Of a stretch of 64,000 nt of DNA, positions 42,446 through 54,708 are shown piece after piece. This DNA is from Argyresthia goedartella. Its lineage: Eukaryota; Arthropoda; Insecta; Lepidoptera; Argyresthiidae. A model generated the notes under the pieces. That model saw only the letters and a list, made by a program, of their open reading frames with translations, was not told the origin of the DNA and made no database searches. The position numbers and the translations under genes are program-made. The stretch is taken from assembly GCA_949825045.1 (NCBI GenBank), contig OX463813.1, positions 3,410,001-3,474,000 on the forward strand, read 5' to 3'. Numbering within the stretch: the first letter of the stretch is position 1; every line of letters begins with the position of its first letter.

Positions 42446-45400
42446 ACATGTAAATATGAGTTAAAATAGGACTCTGATAATTAAGCCATCCCTTTTCTGT
42501 GAACAGGGTACTTATTTGGTTGGCAATGCACCGTAGGAAAAAGATAGTGATATCTCTAAGATTTTAGAAATTCTATTAATGCTGAAGATATTTTGCGTAG
42601 TGCAAGATTACGGTCAGTGTCAGATTATAATTATTTTTTTCATAATTCTACAGACAGTCAAAATGTATTCTATAACAATATAAGTGTTCCATTTTACACT
42701 ACCTAAAGGGCACATGAAGGCTTTATCTTCTTCATAACCAGACACCTAAACTCAGTCACTACGCAAAATCCTACAAAAACCTACAATTTGTTTGTGTTAC
42801 TGTAAAACAGTTTGCCAAAGACAGCTAACATGTGAGATTAATATTTTTTGACAAACTGTTTTCATATTTAATTTCAAATATCAGATTATAACGTCTTAAT
42901 ATCCGTCCATGCGGGATCTAGATATAAGAGTTGTAAGACTTTTCATAATATAACAAGTACTTTTATTTAACGTTTACGTTTTACGTTAGCGTCACTTTAG
43001 TCTCGAGGCGTAAACGCAAAAAAACCTTGATCTGACATGTCAAAATCCGTTAGCTCATTTCGTCGGGGATTCGAATTTCGAAATATTTGACATTGCCGTT
43101 CACGAATTTAAAAACTGAATGTCTGGTTGCAATGACAGGAACTGACGGATTTTTATTGTCATGGTAGTAAGGTTTGACGCTTTGTGCAATACACAACAAA
43201 CAATCACATTCTTAAATAAAGTGGATAATCATTTGAGATTGTATGTTGATTCAATAAGAAGGAAGAACTTTTAAAGAGAATCGTTAATTCTTGTTATATG
43301 ATCTGTCATACAACTCTGGAGCGTAGTTTTTTTTATAAAAGTCAATGTCTAGTAAAAAGTATGTGTTTAATTTTAATTATAAATGCATAGTACAGTTCAA
43401 ATACTCTCTCCAAAGGTATAAGCATATTTATTATTAGGTTAATGCGAGATTTTTAAAAAATACTGAGAAAATATATTTGAATCACAGGGCGTAATAAATC
43501 GGCATTTATTTAACTTAGTTATTTTATCTATTCATATTATGTATTTTTACAGTTTATAGATACAACGAAGCATGTTTTTTTTAACAATGTTTGTTTGTGA
43601 TTAGGTTTTAAGTTTTTAACAGGCTTTTTGAAATAACTTTGTCTAACTCAATGAAGTAAATAACTGTCAGATAAAATAATATAATCAAATTATGTCTGAA
43701 AAATTAAGTAATAATTCATTTGTGAGTGAATGACTTAAAAATAAAGAAAAGAACTTCACTTTTCACTCTCATAATTTTCGTACATTGTGCTTCTAAAACC
43801 TAAGAAATTATTTTTAAGACTAAACTGACCTACTGTAAGTTATTATTAAATACCTATTCAATGTTATAGTTACTAATGTAAATATATGTATCAAAGGTCC
43901 TATGATAAAGGCCACAGCATAATTCTACAAAAGTTTTGTTTCTATGTGCATTTTTATACGAATCAGCCTTTATTTTACGATCTTTAAAATAATTTAGAAA
44001 CACAAAAAGCCACGCCACAGTGTCATATACACTACAAAACTGTGCTCAATTGTGTAACTAACTCTATGAAAAATACGAGTGTTTATAATCCTTTATTGAA
44101 TTGATACACTGTATACAATTTAAATGTTTGATTTACATGATCGCCAGACAAACTCCTGCAAGCCACAAGGCCCGAGGCAAAGTCACGCATACCAAAACAA
44201 GCGCACCATTTACTATTGCACCAAGCCAACTACTGTCTCATATCACACTTTCTTTAAAGGTTCTGTTTCACGGATGTGACAATAAACGGAAGATGCCTTC
44301 CAGGTGCCTAGTTGGCTTGGTGGTTCACTATACGCTTGCTGACTTTAGCAAACTCTGGCAGCATCCGAATCAAGCATAACGTTATGATTAAATAGTAAAC
44401 TGCAATTTTTCTCAAGCTTCTGCACCAACGTGGCCTGCCTGGGTAATATAGAAATTTGAAGGAAGATCGAGACTTAGGATAATATAAGTTCCGAAGGATG
44501 TCTTCATAACCTCACAATGATTACTTAGCCCTTTTTATTATACCCATTTTAAGGTGTAATGAAAGTAACTATGATTTCCGAAGCAAGGACACTATGTATT
44601 GATATTATTGTGGAATACATAAAATGATTTAAGGTACAGTAAGAAACACAGATAACTGGCTGGGCTTAAATTAATTAATTTAGTATGTAGGCCCAGCTAA
44701 TTCAGTACCCTACTTACATACCTGCTTCTGTAGTAATCCTTTGCTACACTTTATAGGTAACAGCCAGTGTAAAACATATTTAAAAAACATACACGAAAAG
44801 TGTACAAGCAAACGTTTTGTACATACTAAGGACTTGTTAAAATATTGTCAAATAGTGTTAATAAATTAATTTATGGATTTTTCTCGGTAGTTTTCTTTAT
44901 ACATACCTATAGATCTTGTTATTTTGCAATCTTTATTTTTCATCAATATGGTGAATCGGTGATCTTAACATATTTTTTTTGTGAAAATACATGATTTGCC
45001 AACGAGGTCAAGATTCATACCGACCCGAATGACCGAGTCGGTAGTGACCCTGCCACAGATATCGAGAGATAGGCCCTTGGCGCTAAGCTTGTATCGGAAC
45101 CAGTGTCGCCGAAAACTAAGAACACGCATACATTTACACCACTCGTACATCAATCCCTCCGATTTTATTGGTTAGTGCAATGTCATGCACCTATCGTCCG
45201 AACACACCCACACTATCGCAGGTATACTAGCTAGCTGAGCTAGTGCTGGGACAATGCAAGGACAGCGTGTATCATCGATCGATTATAATTTATAGACACT
45301 GGTATAGACAGTCGTATACAATGCCGGGTTCTATAAATAAAATAGTAAATTGTTTGTAAATACGACATATTTATAAGACATACGACATACGAGACCCCTT

Positions 45401-46208
45401 TGCCTCTCTTCTTTTTTTCAACAGAATCCTTACAGTTAGAAAGAGAGGCAAAGAGGTTTCTGAAGGTAGAATAACTGTGAACTCTTCGGACCTGACTGAA
45501 AGCATCGGAATTTCCGATCAATACTTGTAACACCCCATTATCCTTCGTCTGGCGAGGTTTTAAACAAACTTAAAATCTAAACTGCCTAAAGGTTTTAAAC
45601 AAACTTAAAAACTAAACTAAAATTTGGCAATCATTGGAATAACTAACAATAAACTTACGTATTATGAGCAATAAAATAACTATATTATTACATTAACTAT
45701 ATTAGTAATTGCGGCATGATGAAATCTATCGATTAAAAAACATAATTCTCCTATCACTATCCCCATCACTATATGTCGTCTCTGTGTGCGTGTAACAGTT
45801 CGCCTCCGTATCACGATGCATCTTTGCTTTCGTACTTAGATAAGTGTGAAATATTCATTGCGTGTTAGCTTGGCAATAAGTAGTGAAATTAAGATACAAA
45901 ACAAGCAATATATAGTAAACTTAGCGAGAATAAAATGACATTGTCACTTTAACGTCAATTCGTGACGAATTTTCCGCGAATGATTTATTTTCGTTATAAT
46001 GTTTATTTCTTGTGTTTTAAGAAGAAATAATAGTTGGAATGAGACTTACAAGTGATATGTGACACCGGCGTTCTTGGAGTTCACAATCTCGCTTCTATTT
46101 TTGCACGTGAGTATTGCACAGGTCGGCATTTTCGAAAAACAACGGAAATGAATTGGAAATGAATGAATTTTTAATATCTAACCTGTCGGAGCTACATTTG
46201 TTCGCATG
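42446..46208. other. AT-rich intergenic DNA
   Basis: No exon was recognised. A SINE family 1 head fragment lies at 45017-45054. A 13-bp inverted repeat (CTTTGCCTCTCTT / AAGAGAGGCAAAG) lies near 45399-45459. More AATAAA motifs occur and could extend the Ig gene 3' UTR. Confidence 0.45.
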
Positions 46209-46455
46209 TGCCACGCCCCTCAGTGGACCCTGCCTACGAAGCCAAGGGTCCCGGGTTCGAGTCCCGGTGGGGGGAAATATTTGTTTGAAGGCAACGAATG
46301 TTAGTACCCTAGTCATGGTTGTTTATCTATCTCAGTATTATCTATATAAGTATGTGCATCGTTGTCTAGTACCCAAGATACAGGGAATTCTAGTTTGGGG
46401 CTAGATCAATGTGTGTAAATAGTGTCCAAGGTATTATTATAATTATATTATTATT
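46209..46455 (+). mobile_element. tRNA-derived SINE, family 1, copy f
   Basis: It has GGGTTCGAGTCCCGGTGGGG in the head, then the conserved body and an ATT-rich 3' end. The first part of the head is replaced by unrelated sequence. Confidence 0.8.
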
Positions 46456-47020
46456 ACACTTTGTGCTACTCTCAAGTCTTATAAATAATGGGTTGAATTG
46501 ATGGGCAAGGAAAACAAGGTAATTTTAAGATAATAATCATTTTATTAACGCTTTCTAGCAAATCATTTTTTGCATTCCTAATTAAATTTCACAGCCGTAT
46601 TTTGAGGCAATTTGAATTTGTTTTAATATCACAATTTCACAACATAATCGATTAACTTAACTGCCTTTAAAGTTAACTATTCTCAGGGCGTCAAAACTAA
46701 CAAAAACATAAATTAACAAACAACTCAAATACCGAGAGCTCTTGTAATGCCACAAAGATTCTATTAACAAACTTATCTTTTTAGATATAAACTATTACCT
46801 TGAGAATCACAAACATTAAAGACGTTTAATTTTATCACAAAAATACCCATTTTCAATCAAATACAAATATTATCACAATCATCACGAATCGATTTAACTC
46901 ATTGAATCACTATCCTTAAAATTATAACGACGTTTAGAAAACGCTGCGAGAGTTGAGTAAATTCCTTTTTTTAACTGCAAGAAATCGCTTGTTAGAGATA
47001 AGCTCGCTCTTTGTACATTT

Positions 47021-47263
47021 GACGACCCGAATGGCCGAGTCGGCAGTGACGCTGCCTACGAAACCAAGGGTCCCGGGTTCGAGTCCCGGTGTGTTTGTTT
47101 GATGAGAACGGATGTTTGTACCCTAGTCATGGTTGTTTATCTATCTAAGTACAATATTTATCTATATAAGTATATATATATCGTTGTCTAGTACCCAAGA
47201 TACAGGGAATCCTAGTTTGGGGCTAGATCAATGTGTGTAAAAGGTGTCCAAGGTATTATTTAT
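47021..47263 (+). mobile_element. tRNA-derived SINE, family 1, copy g
   Basis: The best head in the window: GACCCGAATGGCCGAGTCGG (box-A-like region), then GGGTTCGAGTCCCGG. A few bases are missing between head and body. It is preceded at 46995-47020 by a scrap of LINE 3' tail (AGAGATAAGCTCGC). Confidence 0.82.
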
Positions 47264-48873
47264 CATAAGTTCTCTGTATGTATACTACACATGAATGATA
47301 ACACACAAATATAAATTACAAATTACAGTTAACTGTGCCTTCGCCACCCCCTTCAATATAGGGTAAGGAGTGAAGCTCTTTTTTATTACAGTCGCAAAAG
47401 TTGCGTCATTTAATTATGTGACATCCGCGCGTTTGCTGCGATAACATACAATTGTATATTAATTACAGATAAGCCGAGTAGCTATCTATCATTAATCTGA
47501 AACAGCTGAAACCGGATTTATTTCTTATCAGAGTAGTACGCAATAGCAGTATACACGGAGTGTCGCTTACATAGAGTGGCGCTCAAATGTCAACGAGAGA
47601 CAGTGGAAGCGCCTTGAGTTGTCGTCACTCATTGAACGGTCGGCTGAGCAACCGGGCCCTATGGTCGGACAACTTTACTCAGATACCTCACGACATATTC
47701 TTTACTATGGTAAGAGGTACAGTCCGCGTTAACTTTCTTTGGCCTGAGCGAGCGTGACCTCTCTTTCTCGCATAGGGTACTGCAGGGTAATTAAGAGAGA
47801 GAGAACAGCTCACTATGAGCCAAAAAACTTGGCGCAAGTTGTATCAAAGGTCGTCTATATCAAATATATTAATTAGGAATCCAATAATATCACACATATA
47901 ATTCTATATAAAATGTGATTGATGTGATGATCAAAACCCACTAATGTTCTTCATAAATATAGGTAAAAAATTTACATAAAAAAATTCAATTATCAACTTC
48001 AAAATAAATTATAGATATATTATATATTTTGTAGGCCAAAAATTTAACAATATTTCAAACGATTTACAGGTTTTGCACAATCCTACAATTTTGTTTAGAT
48101 TTCTTTTTAAATATATATTTTTTTGCGACATTGCGGTATACTAATACAACTCCGAAAGCGATGCCGCATATAGGCCGTTATACAAATGTAGCTGGGTACA
48201 TACATTCATATCGAATGCGATTAAACCAAGTCAAAATTTGAGATTTCAAAATGTTCCTTTCTTACTACAAAGTCAAAAAAAGCAAAGCGTGACTGACCAA
48301 TTTTCGAAAACTCAATATTCAAAAACCAATACATTCATTGACACTAAATTAAACACTACAACTACCTACAGTAAAACAATACTAATTTGTACACCGATCG
48401 ATAAATACAATTAATCTTTCAACCGTCACAATCATCTGGATAAGACCTCAAATCTAAATACCAACTGATACATCAATTCCCCGGCCAACATGTTCACTTT
48501 TTAATTATTTTCTAAGTTTCTTATTCTCTGCCGGCCGGATAAGCTGTACCTATAGTCTTTTCGGGATAGCATGGCAATAGCGGGCATTGACCCCAGTCTA
48601 CCACTGTACGCTCGTAATCGGGTTAGCGATAATTACTTATTGCGTGCAACGTTCGAACTTACTGTCGTTTTGCGTTTAGTGGTAGCGGTCGCCGACGGTT
48701 ACCATGGTTACCGTTTACATTAGTTTCACAGAAGCAGTCGGGTCAATCAATGACTATTGCTATGCTAAGCCGCATATAGTAAGGAAGAGCCAGCACTGGA
48801 AGTATGTGGGCTGATTGATTGATTGATAATTTGTCATTTCCAATTCTGACTAATCTGCCAAAAGTTAATCAAA
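47264..48873. other. Intergenic / probable 3' UTR of minus-strand gene
   Basis: AT-rich sequence with no exon seen. Sequence just below 48874 should be the 3' UTR of the minus-strand exon there. Confidence 0.4.
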
Positions 48874-49023
48874 TCAGTTGTTAAAGTCATATTTTACGCT
48901 TCCGAAGTACACGTAGTCCCGGCAATACCTTCTGGCTTCCATGTCTAAGGAGCAGCAGGAGTCCAGGGCATTTTTGGCTTTGGTCAGCTTGGCGCAGCGC
49001 TGGCATAGATCTAAAAGTTCGAC
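48874..49023 (-). CDS. Terminal exon of a cysteine-rich protein gene
   Basis: On the minus strand a good acceptor (CTTTGTCCCCAG) precedes 49 codons and a TGA. The frame reads VELLDLCQRCAKLTKAKNAL, then DSCCSLDMEARRYCRDYVYF, then GSVKYDFNN and stop. The five cysteines in a C-x2-C-...-CC-...-C pattern and the compact size suggest the end of a small secreted, disulfide-bonded protein or prohormone. That is inference, and I do not recognise the family. The reading frame assumes entry in phase 0. No partner exon was confidently found upstream on this strand. Confidence 0.55.
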   Translation of the reverse strand, partial: VELLDLCQRCAKLTKAKNALDSCCSLDMEARRYCRDYVYFGSVKYDFNN

Positions 49024-51191
49024 CTGGGGACAAAGTAAAATATAAAGTAAGGTTAAATAGTTCTAGTTCAGTTTGTTCAGGTCCGCAAGGATTGGATCTA
49101 CTAAGAATAGGCCAGTGCAGCCCGGCAGGCCTATGGCGTTTTAACGTAAATATAAGAAACACGTACAAACAGAAATTATTTACAGAGTGATAAATAACAT
49201 GAATGTGATATGTGCTGCAGCTGTCTTGTTTAAGTATTGTGTTTTCAGCTTGTAGGCTGAAAACACAAGACTTAAAACTAATGAATGATGACTAGCTCTT
49301 TGAATTGTAAATCTAAAATAATAATATATGTGAACAATGGGGGTATAAGTATTAATAAATGCCAATTGTCATGCAAGGCAAATCTGCACTGACCAGGTAA
49401 GATGAGAAGCTAGGCTTTGTGAATGGGTGATGCAGGCGTACATGCATGATTTATGTGTACATACAAAGCAGTACGTGCAGGTAGGTACGGGCCCTTGCAA
49501 ATCACGAATCACAATCCCTAACGCAGTTGTGCGGAACACTCGATTTAGAATAACCAAGAACATTTGGTTACTAACATAGACCAGATATCTAAACAGCATT
49601 AGTAGGTAGGAGTCGACAAGCGCAGGCGCGAAGACATAAAGTCTGTAGTCGATGATGAGGATGAAGTACAAAATCAGAGCAACTTTATTTCTCACTCATG
49701 AAACCTTAATACAATTTGGTTCAATTGTTTCCTATTGGAGCTGATGACTTTTAAACTACTATTCCGATTTGAATAATATCTAAAACCATCGCATCGCAGT
49801 GATTTCTTCTACCAACTACAAAAACCCGTATAAAAATACGGCTGTTGACAGTTATTCCTTGTTAACTATGTAACTACTGAACCCATTTTGATAAAACATA
49901 TCTATGAATCATCGCCGGGAAGTCTGCTACCATTTTCAGAAACCGTATTAAAATCCGTCTACCCGTTTGACTGTTAGGGTGCCACGGACAGTCATACAGA
50001 AAAACCGATACACCGACCGACAAACGCTTCAAACACCCGTCTTTTGGCCGTCGGTAGTTAAAAGGAAGCTGGTTAGGTGTCCCGCCCATTTTCTTACCCG
50101 CGAAATCTGTAGCAAATATGAGACGCAAAATGCGGCAGTTTAATCCAGTGCTCCAGACCGGCATTAGACCTCGTGATACCTAATTATTGCAAAATGTCGC
50201 GATAATGAGAATGAGGCGGCGCGCGCTAAACTTATCTGCGATATGTAGCAAACTATACTATGAATGTCCGTATGGACACATAGAGATAAACTCGAGTTTG
50301 CTATACCTACACATGCTGTAATAAGAAAGCTGATAACATATTTTGTCTAATCGGGCCGACAACTTTAATTATTTTTGATGATCCACTCACTTATGTGATT
50401 CAAATCACAGTATGGCGCTGTGCCGACCTTAATAACATGCGTGACGTACGCCACGCCACATCGGTCTACACAGTCGGACTTGAAGGATTGGGAACTAAAA
50501 GGATATGCCTTGGAAACCTGGCCTTTGTCAGATCGATGTCACGTCACGTCACTGGTTTGCTAAATCAATTTCTCAGAATCGTTATTTGCTTCTCATGAGC
50601 TCTATTTCCTTGTCGATTATTTTTCAACTAGTACTATTTCCAAATATCTCATTTTATCATAAGCTATTTTAGCCGTAGCTTATTTTCTAGTCGCATTATT
50701 TTTATGTGATAAATTTGACGAACCGTTTTTTTATTACGAACAAAGTTTTCATATCTTTTCAAATGTAAGCAGTAGTGACTGTTGAGAGCGATAGTCTTAG
50801 TACGAATCTCTACTGTCAACGAACTACAGGATGATTAATTTTTGAACCGGATTGCAAATTAGATACCCTGAAAATATCCGATTCTAATAAATATGAATGC
50901 AGTATGACACGACGACGAATACGACGGAAACTGATCATTTTAAATTTTTAATGCAATTAATATTTTCTAAGATTATTAATGTCATATTTATGACACTATC
51001 AAGTACTTGTCAAGTATTCATTTGTCTAGAGTGTGTGTGTGTGTGTGTGTATGCGGTCAGAAAACAATGCTTCATGAAAAAATTACGTTTATTAAATGAG
51101 CTATCGCGAAAAACGCGACGGGAAAAGTTGCTATAAGTAAATAATGATTCTGGGAAATTGATTTTGATTCTTGATTGATAAACTAACCCAT
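49024..51191. other. No confident gene; possible introns of the minus-strand gene
   Basis: A minus-strand hydrophobic frame near 49560-49690 (LILYFILIIDYRLYVFAP) lacks an ATG. A short (GT)n run lies at about 51031-51050. Repeat-like sequence occurs around 50380-50560. Nothing firm. Confidence 0.35.
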
Positions 51192-51605
51192 TTTTAGGGT
51201 TCCGTACCCGAAGGGTTCCAAACGGGACCCTATTACTAAGACTCCGCTGTCCGTCCGTCCGTCCGTCTGTCACCAGGCTGTATCTCAAGAACCTAGCTAG
51301 CTAGAGAGTTGAAATTTTCACAGATTATGTATTTATGTTGCCGCTATAACAACAAATACTAAAAAACAGGATAAAAGAAATATTTAAGGGGGCTCCCATA
51401 CAACAATTCTTTCAATACCACATACAAACTTATGGATGCACCTGGTTACGTACATGGAGTGTGAAAGTAACCGCACCAATAACTTTGTAAACAATATTTT
51501 GCTGTGTAAAATCCAAACTATTCACTCCACACCATCGCTTCCATTGAACGGTGGTACGGAACCCTTCGTGCGCGATTTAGACTCGCACTTGACAGGTTTT
51601 TTCAC
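51192..51605 (+). mobile_element. 'GGTTCCGTACC' repeat, copy 3
   Basis: It runs from TTTTTAGGGTTCCGTACCCG to GATTTAGACTCGCACTTGAC, with (CCGT)n, and is nearly identical to 57357-57775. No transposase is encoded, and the class is uncertain. Confidence 0.8.
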
Positions 51606-51668
51606 TGACGTGAGGAATAAAGTCGTTGTAATCTCGTGCGTTTTATTCATAATTATAAATATTTTTTA

Positions 51669-51937
51669 TGGCAACAAATTATCACCAAAATATTTTTTCC
51701 TACCCAAAATAGGTAAATGATCACCAAAAGTTGCAGAAAATATCATGGCAAAATACTGTGGAAGAGTAAAGGGGGTGACCGAAGCGAAGCCCCTTTTATC
51801 CTTCGTATTAGGTTGAACATGTAAGAACAACAAAAAATACTTAAACCCTAAAAAGAAGTTTGGTGATCATTTATCCAAACACAATTTGGTGGTCGTTGAC
51901 AAATTCTGGCGGTCGTTTCAAATTTATTGGTAGTTAA
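51669..51937 (+). mobile_element. MITE with hairpin core, type A, copy 4 (3' truncated)
   Basis: It has the same start and hairpin core as the copy at 2018, with a deletion in the core flank. It lacks the final TTTTGGTGATCG end. Confidence 0.65.
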
Positions 51938-51984
51938 CATTTTTAATCAACCATTTTTAATCAATCCTACTCAGCGAGCAGACC

Positions 51985-52095
51985 TCCATGACGGTTCGAG
52001 TACCGGCCGGCGAGGAAAACAAACAAGATGTTTATGTGTTTGTGACGTCGCAGGTTCAGATTCCCACGACACACGGTGTCGTTGTGCTGGGGCCA
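51985..52095 (+). mobile_element. SINE family 2 fragment
   Basis: It has 'ACGGTTCGAGTACCGGC' (box-B-like), 'GATGTTTATGTG' and 'TCCCACGACACACGGTGTCG' blocks. It is interrupted at its 3' end by the foldback element at 52096. Confidence 0.45.
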
Positions 52096-52241
52096 GGAGC
52101 TCTATTTTTGAATCACTCGCCTCGAACGCGAGCGCTCTCCAAGCAACACGATTGGTGGAGCTTAGTTGCGTCGAGTGATATGAACCAATCGTTGCGCCTG
52201 GCGAGCGCTCGCCACGACGCGAGTGATTCAAAAGTATAGCT
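52096..52241. mobile_element. Foldback element, about 146 bp
   Basis: Ends GGAGCTCTATTTTTGAATCA and TGATTCAAAAGTATAGCTCC are inverted repeats. The interior also pairs partly (GCGAGCGCTC and GAGCGCTCGC). No coding frame. Confidence 0.7.
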
Positions 52242-52469
52242 CCAGAAGCAGTAGTGCCCTGAATACATCATGAAGAGCTGAAGCCAACTTACGTCAGTTG
52301 AGCAGGCGGCGGACTGTGTGAACACTTTACTGTCATAGTCGAGCCAGGGCGGTCGCGCGTTCGATTCCCTGACAAGGCAAGCCAGGCAGAGGACGGCTAG
52401 GCAGACTGCTGTTGTGTGCTTCTGTTGGCAAAAACAAACACGGCTCCTGTTAAATCGACCGTCCATACA

Positions 52470-52600
52470 AACCTATAGCGTTACGCCAAAGTTTGGCCGG
52501 TTATTAATGTCCATTTCGCGTGACATTGGGCTAGCCCATCGTCGCGGTTACGGAGATATGTTTTCCATCACCGTTAGAATTTTCGTTTCATGCACCAAAA
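52470..52600 (+). mobile_element. 'GCGTCACGCC' dispersed repeat fragment
   Basis: It contains 'TGGGCTAGCCCATCGTCGCG' and 'TTTTCCATCACCGT' blocks matching the 32505-32680 repeat. Confidence 0.4.
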
Positions 52601-53499
52601 AAGTCCAACCTAACCGGAATCTCATACAGATGGATAGCTTTTGTAAGCTTTGACGTTCCGATAAATGTTTTAGGGAATGTGAAAGTAGACCCAAGATTAG
52701 TGTTAACTCGATACCTGTGGATAAATAATCTGTGGGCCCTAACTGAGCCACAAGCTATTTGATGCGATTTTAGCCCATCTGATCAGTAGAACCTTTGGTT
52801 GCATAAATTGCAAAATTCTAATAGGTATCTAGTGCAATAGTAACATCAGCTAACACCTAAGGGCAGCTAGCAACAAATTTGTTATCATAATATGACCTAG
52901 TTTTGATTATTAATTACCGAACGATAATAACTGTATGTAGGTAGGGCATATGGCATGCCCTTCGTTAGAAGATGTTTTATTTGACCCCATCAGAGTTGAG
53001 TTGGATACAGGTTTAGATTAATCGAAGAGCTTGTGCATTATCAGGCGGAATAAGCTACGCGTTCGAATCCCGAAGTAAAAAGTCTCCGGTTCTTGGATGT
53101 TTATAAAACAAATATGATGTTAACCAATATAAGTCGTTATACTGAACTATATTGGTTGCTTTAGGTCACTTTCTGTCCGAATACTAAAGTTAGGTTTTGT
53201 TAGGTCACACCTTTATAATACAACCTGGAGCCGAAGCGAAGCGGATAGGGTGTAAAATTTTGGTGAAAAATTTGTTAAATTTAGATGAAAGTATATTTTT
53301 TGGATGTAAATTTTTGTCTCAATTTGGTAGACATTGGTAGACCTTATAATGAGTGTGAAAGCTGTTGTTCTAGTTTCTACAATATAGGATATCCTAGTGT
53401 GGGGAAAGATTCAATGTTTTAAGCCCGTATTATAAATATTTATATTCAGCTCTGCATTTTACAGACAAGTTTTTTTCTGGCGCGATAGAAATCATAACA

Positions 53500-54050
53500 C
53501 AGGATGTCAAAGTCAAGTCAAAGTCAAAGTTGTTTATTACTGTAGCTATTTACAAATACTCATTTTTTCTCATTCAGCAAACGTCATTTTTTGCCACTTC
53601 TCTACATTGAACCACTGTGGGAGAAGGATGGCGTAGAAACTCCCACAGATAGATTTTTAGATCTCTTTTAAAAATTGGTTGTGCTTAACTAATACAAATA
53701 TTACGATATTAATTTTTATGAATTAGCAGGAATAAATAATTACAAAACTATTAACAGCAAGCTCTGTGTTGAGCTAGATTAACCACCCCATACAGTCCTG
53801 TCATTTAAGTAATCTTGAACATTGTAATGTCCCTTTTTCGACAAAGTCGCTTTAACATGCTTTTTAAATTGCTCAAACGGCAATTTCAAAATCTCCAGGG
53901 ATATTTTATTATAGTAGAGAATGCACTGACCCTTGAAAGAATCGCTAACCTTCGCGAGTCTAAAGCGGGACGCACATAGTCTGTGATTATTTCTTAGTGT
54001 AACGGAACAGGGGTTGAAGGGTTGAAGAGGTTGCTATAGGGAGATTATTG
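53500..54050 (-). mobile_element. 5'-truncated LINE: last codons plus 3' UTR
   Basis: The minus strand reads LPFEQFKKHVKATLSKKGHY, then NVQDYLNDRTVWGG and stop, followed by a 3' UTR that ends in TTGACTTTGAC repeats at about 53510-53530. It is the usual C-terminal end of another insect LINE family. Confidence 0.6.
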
Positions 54051-54240
54051 TGAGCATATTTCGCTATGAAACCGATTTGAGATCAACAACTTACAAAACA
54101 AAACGCAGCCTGAAAAAAATATACGTATTAACATTAATACCTTTGTTTTTAACTGTTCATTGGATTTAAAAAGAGGTTCTTATCGATTAGTAAATTTTAT
54201 CAATATACCTGCAATGCGTGACCGGAAATAGAATTTTATC

Positions 54241-54708
54241 ACTAGCTTAGCAAGTGGGTTCATTTATCACTAGCTTAGCAAGTGGGTTCATTTATCACTA
54301 GCTTAGCAAGTGGGTTCATTTATCACTAGCTTAGCAAGTGGGTTCATTTATCACTAGCTTAGCAAGTGGGTTCATTTATCACTAGCTTAGCAAGTGGGTT
54401 CATTTATCACTAGCTTAGCAAGTGGGTTCATTTTTATCACTAGCTTAGCAAGTGGGTTCATTTTTATCACTAGCTTAGCAAGTGGGTTCATTTTTATCAC
54501 TAGCTTAGCAAGTGGGTTCATTTTTATCACTAGCTTAGCAAGTGGGTTCATTTTTATCACTAGCTTAGCAAGTGGGTTCATTTTTATCACTAGCTTAGCA
54601 AGTGGGTTCATTTTTATCACTAGCTTAGCAAGTGGGTTCATTTTTATCACTAGCTTAGCAAGTGGGTTCATTTTTATCACTAGCTTAGCAAGTGGGTTCA
54701 TTTTTATC
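54241..54708. repeat. 28/30-bp tandem array, 16 copies
   Basis: The unit is ACTAGCTTAGCAAGTGGGTT plus CATTTATC. The first six spacings are 28 bp, and from 54409 the unit gains two T's and is 30 bp. Copies are otherwise almost identical. The 30-bp part is open on both strands because 30 is a multiple of three; those frames are spurious. Confidence 0.95.

Noticed and set aside
47021..47095. A genuine tRNA gene
   Set aside because: The tRNA-like head is fused to a conserved body found in at least six other copies, lacks a convincing full cloverleaf, and is better called a SINE.
49369..49695. A hydrophobic minus-strand frame as the signal-peptide exon of the 48874-49023 gene
   Set aside because: It has no ATG, no clear donor near the end of the hydrophobic stretch, and the opposite strand is equally open.
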